This document shows, piece by piece, positions 59,019 to 64,000 of a DNA stretch of 64,000 nucleotides; position 1 is the first letter of the stretch; every line of letters starts with the position of its first letter. The notes below the pieces were generated by a model that searched no databases, was not told the DNA's origin, and saw only the letters and a program-made list of their open reading frames with translations. Source of the DNA: Isotricha intestinalis (lineage: Eukaryota; Ciliophora; Litostomatea; Vestibuliferida; Isotrichidae); assembly GCA_023807065.1 (NCBI GenBank), contig JAJJLU010000365.1:1-64000 (forward strand). Reading direction: 5' to 3'. The translations under genes were made by a program, and so were the position numbers.

Positions 59019-60263
59019 ATGGGAAATGAAAATGATAAGAAAAGAATAAATAATCAAAATGAAGAAAATATATCTCAAATAAACTCAATAAATAAGAAAA
59101 AAGAAATGCAAGCATCATTAAACAAATTTGCTGAAGAAAATAAATTCAAATTAAGTTTGGAAGATAGTAAAAGATTATCGAGAAAAGATGAAAACGATCA
59201 TGAACGTATAATGCAAGAATTATTTGATGAAAAACAAGAAAAGATTCATGAGAAAAACAATGAAAGAAAAAGAGATGAAGAAATTCATGAAAGAAAAATG
59301 GTAGAAATAAATGATGAACATTTAGAACAAATGGAAAATTTAAATATACAAAATGAGAAGAATCAAATGGAAAATAACAGAATACTTGAGGAAATGAGAA
59401 AAAATGATGAAAATGAAAAAAATACAATAAACAATTCTCATGAAGAAGAAATTCAAAAAATGAATGATGAAAAAGAAGATAGAAAAAGAAAAGAAAATCA
59501 TCGTCATGAAGAAGAGTTAAAAAAAATGGAAAATGAAAGAATGTTAAAAGAAAAACAAATTGAAAATGAAAAAGAGAATTTAATAAATATAAGAGAAGAT
59601 AATCAACGTAATCATAAAGAACTATTAAAACAAATGGATTATAATCATGATGAAGAAATGACAATAATAAAAGCTGGTATTTCAAACAATCAAAGTATGA
59701 ATGAAAGAGCATTATTAGAAATCCAAAATCAACATACAGAGACTTTAAAACAAATGGAAATTCAACATAAAGAAAGAATGAAACAAGAGGATCATCATCA
59801 TGAAGAAAGTTTAGAATTGAAAAGACAACAACATACTGAAATAATGAAAAGTAAAGAACAAGATTTTGAACTAAAAAATAAGGAACTTGATTTAAAAATT
59901 ATGATGTTAAAAAGGAATAATAGTTTTATTCAAAAGAAACAACCTGTTGAACAAGTATATGAAAAGCCAGCGTTATCTCGTCAAAATTCAATGATTAATA
60001 TAGGAATGATGAATAATAATATGATGTATGGTGGAATGAATCAGATGAATAATTATAATATGCAAAATAATAATAATATGATGTATGGTGGAATGAATTA
60101 TTATAATATGCCAATGATGAATAATATGAATAATAATCAAATGATGAATAATATGAATTATATGCAACAGATGAATAATAATAGTCAAATAATGAATTAT
60201 AATAATATGAAAATGGTGAATAATAACGTAATACCAATGACCCAAAGAGTAATAATGAATTAG
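59019..60263 (+). CDS. N-myristoylated-type coiled-coil protein with Met/Asn tail
   Basis: 414 aa. It starts MGNENDKK, so Gly2 may be myristoylated (no nearby Cys). Residues about 30-310 are an almost continuous coiled coil rich in His-Glu pairs (HEEEIQK, HRHEEELKK, HHHEESLELK). After a Ser/Gln linker, the last 95 residues are Met/Asn-rich and repetitive (NMMYGGMN occurs twice). The gene ends with TAG. It could be a membrane-tethered scaffold. Family unknown. Confidence 0.6.
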   Translation: MGNENDKKRINNQNEENISQINSINKKKEMQASLNKFAEENKFKLSLEDSKRLSRKDENDHERIMQELFDEKQEKIHEKNNERKRDEEIHERKMVEINDEHLEQMENLNIQNEKNQMENNRILEEMRKNDENEKNTINNSHEEEIQKMNDEKEDRKRKENHRHEEELKKMENERMLKEKQIENEKENLINIREDNQRNHKELLKQMDYNHDEEMTIIKAGISNNQSMNERALLEIQNQHTETLKQMEIQHKERMKQEDHHHEESLELKRQQHTEIMKSKEQDFELKNKELDLKIMMLKRNNSFIQKKQPVEQVYEKPALSRQNSMINIGMMNNNMMYGGMNQMNNYNMQNNNNMMYGGMNYYNMPMMNNMNNNQMMNNMNYMQQMNNNSQIMNYNNMKMVNNNVIPMTQRVIMN

Positions 60264-60422
60264 AAATTAATTAATTTAAAAAATATAAACTTTAAATTAT
60301 CTATTTTTTTATTAAGAAATAAATGTCTTTTTGAAAATTATAAAAAAAATATAAAAAATAAACTTTAAATAATTAATTAAAATGTAAAATAAAATAATAT
60401 TATAGTTTGGACAAATAATAAT

Positions 60423-61493
60423 ATGTCTCCAGGAAGAGGAAAAAACAACACATTTTCAACAATAAAAGATTTTTATAATAATTTTCATAGAAAAGTTTTA
60501 ATAATAAATTTAGGCCTAGCAAATGAAAGTAAAAAAAGAACTATTTGGACTTAAATATAATTTTTTTTTACTTCATCTAAATTTATTAAATTTCTATGTC
60601 AAATTCTGGATTTTGTTTTTGGTATTTTAAATTCAATGATAAATTTAGAATTATAATAAATAAATTTAACATCAAAAAGTGATTTAATAAATGAATTAAA
60701 AAAAGATAATAAATTTCCATTTGATTTATACTTTTTTCAAAATCCAAATAATCCATTTCAATTAGTATATTATTTAGATAGTTTAAATTTAAATCTCAAA
60801 TTTGGTTCTATAAATAAAAAAAGAGATGAATTTGTCTTTTTCTGAAAAGAAGTGTCAAATATGAAAAAATATTTTTGTATTTTTTCTAAACCAATTAAAA
60901 TAGACAAATTTCCTTTATTAACTGAAGGAAATTCATCTGATAAAAAAAATAATAGTTTTAAACCTTCAAAAAACATTAGAAAATTTATTGAAGATAATGA
61001 TCATAGTTTTTTAACTAAATTAAAGAAAATTGATTTCAATTATAAATTTAAAAAAAAGAAAGAAAAAAAAAAGAATGAACCATATGATAGAATATTTAAT
61101 AAGATAAAATTATTTAAAACAAAAACTCATTTAATGGATAATAGATTAAATATATTATATGCTGAAAATATTGATCAATTTCATAAAGATGTTTGGAATA
61201 GAAAATATGTGAAATTAAATGAAGATACTATTAATAGAGATAATAAAGAAATTGATGAAGCTCATTTTAAAGTTAAATATTTAAAAAATACTATGGATTA
61301 TGTATATCCTAAATATGTTTCTAATATTTCTTATTATAATAATATGGAAACTTCTTCTTTTAGAAATAGAAAATTTTTATCTCCTTCTCAACAAAATTTA
61401 CGTCAAATTATTAAAGAAAAAATCAAATTTCATTCTTATTTAAAAAAACCTATAAAAGTTAAAAAATTTATTATAAATAAGATAATTGAATAA
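60423..61493 (+). pseudogene. ORF interrupted only by nonsense codons
   Basis: From ATG 60423 to TAA 61493 the same frame runs through 357 codons with sensible texture, but carries TAA at 60552 and 60558, a TAA pair near 60648-60653 and TGA at 60843. There is no frameshift. All five stops are one transition from Gln (CAA) or Trp (TGG). No GT...AG intron of the size seen elsewhere removes them. The intact 3' part could be expressed alone from the Met at 60852 (213 aa), a basic Lys-rich protein with FCIFSKPIKIDKFPLL near its start. The simplest view is a recently inactivated gene. Confidence 0.55.
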
Positions 61494-61608
61494 ATAATTG
61501 TTTTGTATAATAACCAAATATAATTTTTATTTACATTATTAGATATATATGAATATATAATATAATTATAATATATATAAAATTGGTATTAAATTAATTT
61601 ATTTTAAA

Positions 61609-62079
61609 TTATTTATTATGAAAAAAGGAAATGATATCAATATTAAAAATAGGCATAATTATACTTAACCAAAAAGTTAATATATTTCCAATATTAGGTA
61701 ATGTAGTTAATAATTGATTAAATCGACATAAATGCATATATTCATAAATATTTCCATTAAGTGGATGATTTTCTTTTGAAATTTCACTATATTTAATAAA
61801 ATCATTATCAGAAGGAAATTTTTCAAAATAATCATAAAAAGATATTGGAATACCATTTGAATCATATATAATAAAATAACAAACAGGTAATTGAAAAGTT
61901 TCACTATATAATATATCAATATTAACAATATAATCATTTCCTAAATTAAAATTACCTTTAATATAAGAAATTTTAACATAATTATTAGTACAAATATTAA
62001 ATTTATTATGAGTATCATTACATAATTTAAGTGCATCATTATAAAATTGTTCATATGTGTATTCAAATTTATGTTCCAT
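61609..62079 (-). CDS. ATG10: Autophagy E2-like enzyme Atg10
   Basis: 156 aa. The C-terminal half follows the Atg10/Atg3 E2-like pattern: LPVCYFIIYDSNGIPIS, EISKENHPLNG, then MHLCRFNQLL with the catalytic Cys, and the FWLSIIMPIF ending that parallels 'YLVSWLSLVGPVVGL'. The usual H-P-C is H-L-C here. Atg10 transfers ubiquitin-like Atg12 to Atg5 for autophagosome formation. The short length and C-terminal WLS motif favour Atg10 over Atg3. The minus-strand start ATG is 56 bp from the methyltransferase gene. Confidence 0.78.
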   Translation of the reverse strand: MEHKFEYTYEQFYNDALKLCNDTHNKFNICTNNYVKISYIKGNFNLGNDYIVNIDILYSETFQLPVCYFIIYDSNGIPISFYDYFEKFPSDNDFIKYSEISKENHPLNGNIYEYMHLCRFNQLLTTLPNIGNILTFWLSIIMPIFNIDIISFFHNK

Positions 62080-62140
62080 TAAAAAATAATAAAATAAAAA
62101 ATAAACGAAAAATAAAAATTGAAAAATATTTATTGTGAAA

Positions 62141-62894
62141 ATGCCAAATTATGGTGATCCAAAATATTGGGAAGATCGTTATAAAAATTCAAAAGATAGT
62201 TTTGATTGGTTAGAAGATTATGAAAGTTTAAAACCAATAATATTAAATTTAAATTTATCAAAAGATGTAAAAATATTAAATTTAGGATGTGGAAATTCTC
62301 CTTTTTGTGAAGATATGTATGAAGATGGTTATCACAATATAAATAATATAGATATATCAAATAATGCAATTGAAATAATGAAAAATAGAAATTTAAAAAG
62401 AAAAGAAATGACTTTTGAAGTAATGGATGTTAGAAATTTAAAATTTAATAATTTAACATTTGATTTAGCTGTTGATAAAAGTACAATTGATGCTTTATTA
62501 TGTGGTAATTCATCATATATCAATGTAGCAAAAATGTTAAAAGAAGTTCAAAGAGTTTTAAAAGGTAAATTTATATTATTTTATTATAGTTGGTGGTATT
62601 TATATGGCAATTTCATATGGTGAACCTAAAAATAGAGTTATTCATTTTCAAAGAAAGTTTTTAAAGTTTGATATTAAAATTGAAAAAATTGAAAAAAAAG
62701 GAGATGAACCTAAAATTCATTATATTTATTTATGTAAAAAATTAGAAGGTGCTGATAATATTAATCATAATGTTTTTGAAGAGTGTTTAAAGGAATTAGA
62801 TAATTCTGAAAGTTTTAAAAATGATTTACTTAGTCAATTTGTTGATAAAAATAAATTACATGCTTTTGCTGAAGCTTTGAAAAAAAAGCCATAA
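62141..62894 (+). CDS. Class I methyltransferase, EEF1AKMT4/METTL13-like, two exons
   Basis: Exon 1 is 62141-62564, exon 2 is 62590-62894, with a 25-bp intron (GTAAATTTAT...TATAG). The product is 242 aa. The start is the ATG giving MPNYGDPKYWEDRY; an upstream GTG is not used. SAM-binding motif I is ILNLGCGNSPF, the acidic motif II lies in NNIDISNNAI, and VMDVRNLKF and DLAVDKSTIDALLCG follow. This is the signature order of the METTL12/13 and EEF1AKMT4 eEF1A-lysine methyltransferases. Exon 2 gives VGGIYMAISYGEP after splicing. Confidence 0.85.
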
Positions 62895-63019
62895 ATTTTT
62901 TAAATACTTTGCTATTTTTTAGTTTTTTTAAAATTACATATATATAGTTTTATATTTATTTTATTCATAATTTACTTTTTAAAAGAATTATTTTTTTCTA
63001 AATGTAAATTACAATAAAA

Positions 63020-64000
63020 ATGGGAAATGTTCAATGTACATCTTTTGAAAATAAGAAAGTAACATTTGATATGTTAGAAAATATTTTAAATCAAAATAAA
63101 TCAGAAATAGAATCAAGAATAAATTTAGAATATTTATCAATAAAAAAATTAAAAGATACAAATAAATGTAAAGTTTCAAAAGAATATAAAATAATATCTA
63201 ATTTTATTCCTATAGAAAAAAGGAGAGAATTATTTACAAAATGGATTAAATTATTAGGTTTATCAACATTATTAAAAATAAGAAATGGTAATGAAATTGA
63301 AATAGAATTTGAAAAAATATTATTAAAATCATATGAAAATAAAAAGAAACATTTTACAGAATTATTTTTGAGTGGAGTTCCATCAAGTATAAGACCATCA
63401 ATTTGGTTAATCTTATTAAATCAAGAAATAATAAAAAGAAATGAAAATTATTATTATGAATTACTTCATATGAAAATTCCAGATGAAATAAAAGAAGAAA
63501 TAAATAAAGATATTTATAGAACATATCCAAATGAAGAATGTTCAGAAGATAAAATTAAAAAACTAAAAAATATTTTATGTATTATTCCTTCATTAGATAA
63601 TGAAATAGGTTATTGTCAAGGAATAAATTTTATAGTTGGATTTATTTTAAAAGTTACTTTTTTTAATGAAATAAATTGTTTAATTTTATTAAGTCATATA
63701 TTAGAAAAAATAAGAGGATATTTTCTTCCTGATTTCCCTTTGCTTAAAATTAATATTTATATATTCAATAAATTCTTTTATAAATTATATCCTAAATTAT
63801 CAGAACATTTTCAAAAATTAGAAATTCCAAATGAAATATGGATTGGTAAATGGCTTCAAACTTTATTTATTTTAAATTTACCTTATGAAGAATTATGTAG
63901 AATTTGGGATTGTTTTTTTATTTATGGTTTTGATTTTGTTATTCCTATTTCTTTAAGTATTATTTATTATTTAGAAAAAAAATTCTATGAATTTAATGAT
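63020..64000 (+). CDS. TBC-domain RabGAP, N-myristoylated type, partial
   Basis: Open to the end of the window: 327 codons with no stop, so the 3' end is missing. It starts MGNVQC, suitable for Gly2 myristoylation and Cys6 palmitoylation. The TBC domain starts near 117 with GVPSSIRPSIWLILL. The dual-finger motifs are present: INKDIYRTYP (I-x-x-D-x-x-R, arginine finger) and YCQGINF (glutamine finger). It should stimulate GTP hydrolysis by a Rab at a membrane where its acyl chains insert. Substrate Rab unknown. Confidence 0.85.
   Translation, partial: MGNVQCTSFENKKVTFDMLENILNQNKSEIESRINLEYLSIKKLKDTNKCKVSKEYKIISNFIPIEKRRELFTKWIKLLGLSTLLKIRNGNEIEIEFEKILLKSYENKKKHFTELFLSGVPSSIRPSIWLILLNQEIIKRNENYYYELLHMKIPDEIKEEINKDIYRTYPNEECSEDKIKKLKNILCIIPSLDNEIGYCQGINFIVGFILKVTFFNEINCLILLSHILEKIRGYFLPDFPLLKINIYIFNKFFYKLYPKLSEHFQKLEIPNEIWIGKWLQTLFILNLPYEELCRIWDCFFIYGFDFVIPISLSIIYYLEKKFYEFND

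Noticed and set aside
59146..60245. Three long minus-strand frames opposite the coiled-coil gene
   Set aside because: Phe/Leu/His/Tyr/Ile-only products complementary to Glu/Lys/Asn/Met codons; shadows.
60536..60655. Possible intron removing the first stops of the 60.4-kb frame
   Set aside because: The only GT...AG pairing is about 120 bp, three times longer than other introns here, and leads into further stops.

Overview
The window looks like nuclear (probably macronuclear) DNA of a free-living or rumen ciliate, or a close alveolate relative. It is about 80% A+T. It packs roughly 45 protein genes into 64 kb with 100-400 bp gaps, uses both strands freely, and carries very small GT...AG introns. 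I could place eight introns by joining reading frames, 24 to 44 bp long. The gene content fits a ciliated, calcium-signalling protist: a CDPK with four EF hands, a voltage-sensor/class III cyclase fusion, an anoctamin, IFT43, a CFAP144 homologue, a coiled-coil protein resembling outer-arm dynein docking proteins, B-box/kelch proteins and Mei2-type RRM proteins. TAA, TAG and TGA all end intact genes and none occurs inside the long ones, so the code is standard. That excludes ciliates that read TAA/TAG as Gln. The species assignment is inference.

Layout. 1-1577: no intact gene, but a decayed copy of the two-RRM gene that lies at 37.7-38.8 kb, and perhaps a second relic. 1.6-7.0 kb: voltage-sensor cyclase, p24 cargo receptor, HIT hydrolase, IFT43. 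7.4-13.0 kb: a CNOT4-like protein without RING, and coiled-coil proteins. 13.1-20.1 kb: anoctamin, TFIIS-N-like protein, Mei2-like protein, Ser/Thr kinase. 20.9-23.8 kb: acylated Ras-like protein, IQ/CBM48-like protein, Cgr1-like nucleolar protein. 24-31.4 kb: CDPK flanked by two B-box/kelch proteins. 31.5-36.4 kb: lineage-specific Asn-rich, coiled-coil and Cys-tailed proteins. 37.7-43.3 kb: two-RRM protein, ribophorin II, RING-H2 ligase, CFAP144. 43.4-44.4 kb: a decayed gene. 44.7-52.1 kb: CCCH protein, RING/TRAF protein, dual-specificity phosphatase, unknowns. 52.3-58.8 kb: VPS33, triple-KH protein, small acylated protein, ArfGAP-like protein, Rab32-like GTPase. 59-64 kb: acylated coiled-coil protein, an ORF broken only by nonsense codons, ATG10, a methyltransferase and the start of a TBC RabGAP.

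No operon logic is expected. Recurrent themes are membrane traffic (p24, VPS33, ArfGAP, Rab32-like, TBC, small GTPase), axoneme/IFT, second-messenger signalling (cyclase, CDPK, anoctamin) and RNA binding (four RRM/KH/CCCH families). Four genes encode an N-terminal Met-Gly-Asn, three with nearby Cys, suggesting myristoylation/palmitoylation at ciliary or cell membranes. I saw no tRNA, rRNA, CRISPR, transposase, telomere repeat or viral gene. The most interesting items are the pore-less voltage-sensor cyclase, the ArfGAP-like protein lacking its arginine finger, the GTPase with a degenerate switch II, the GC-rich island in the KH gene, and the relic genes.
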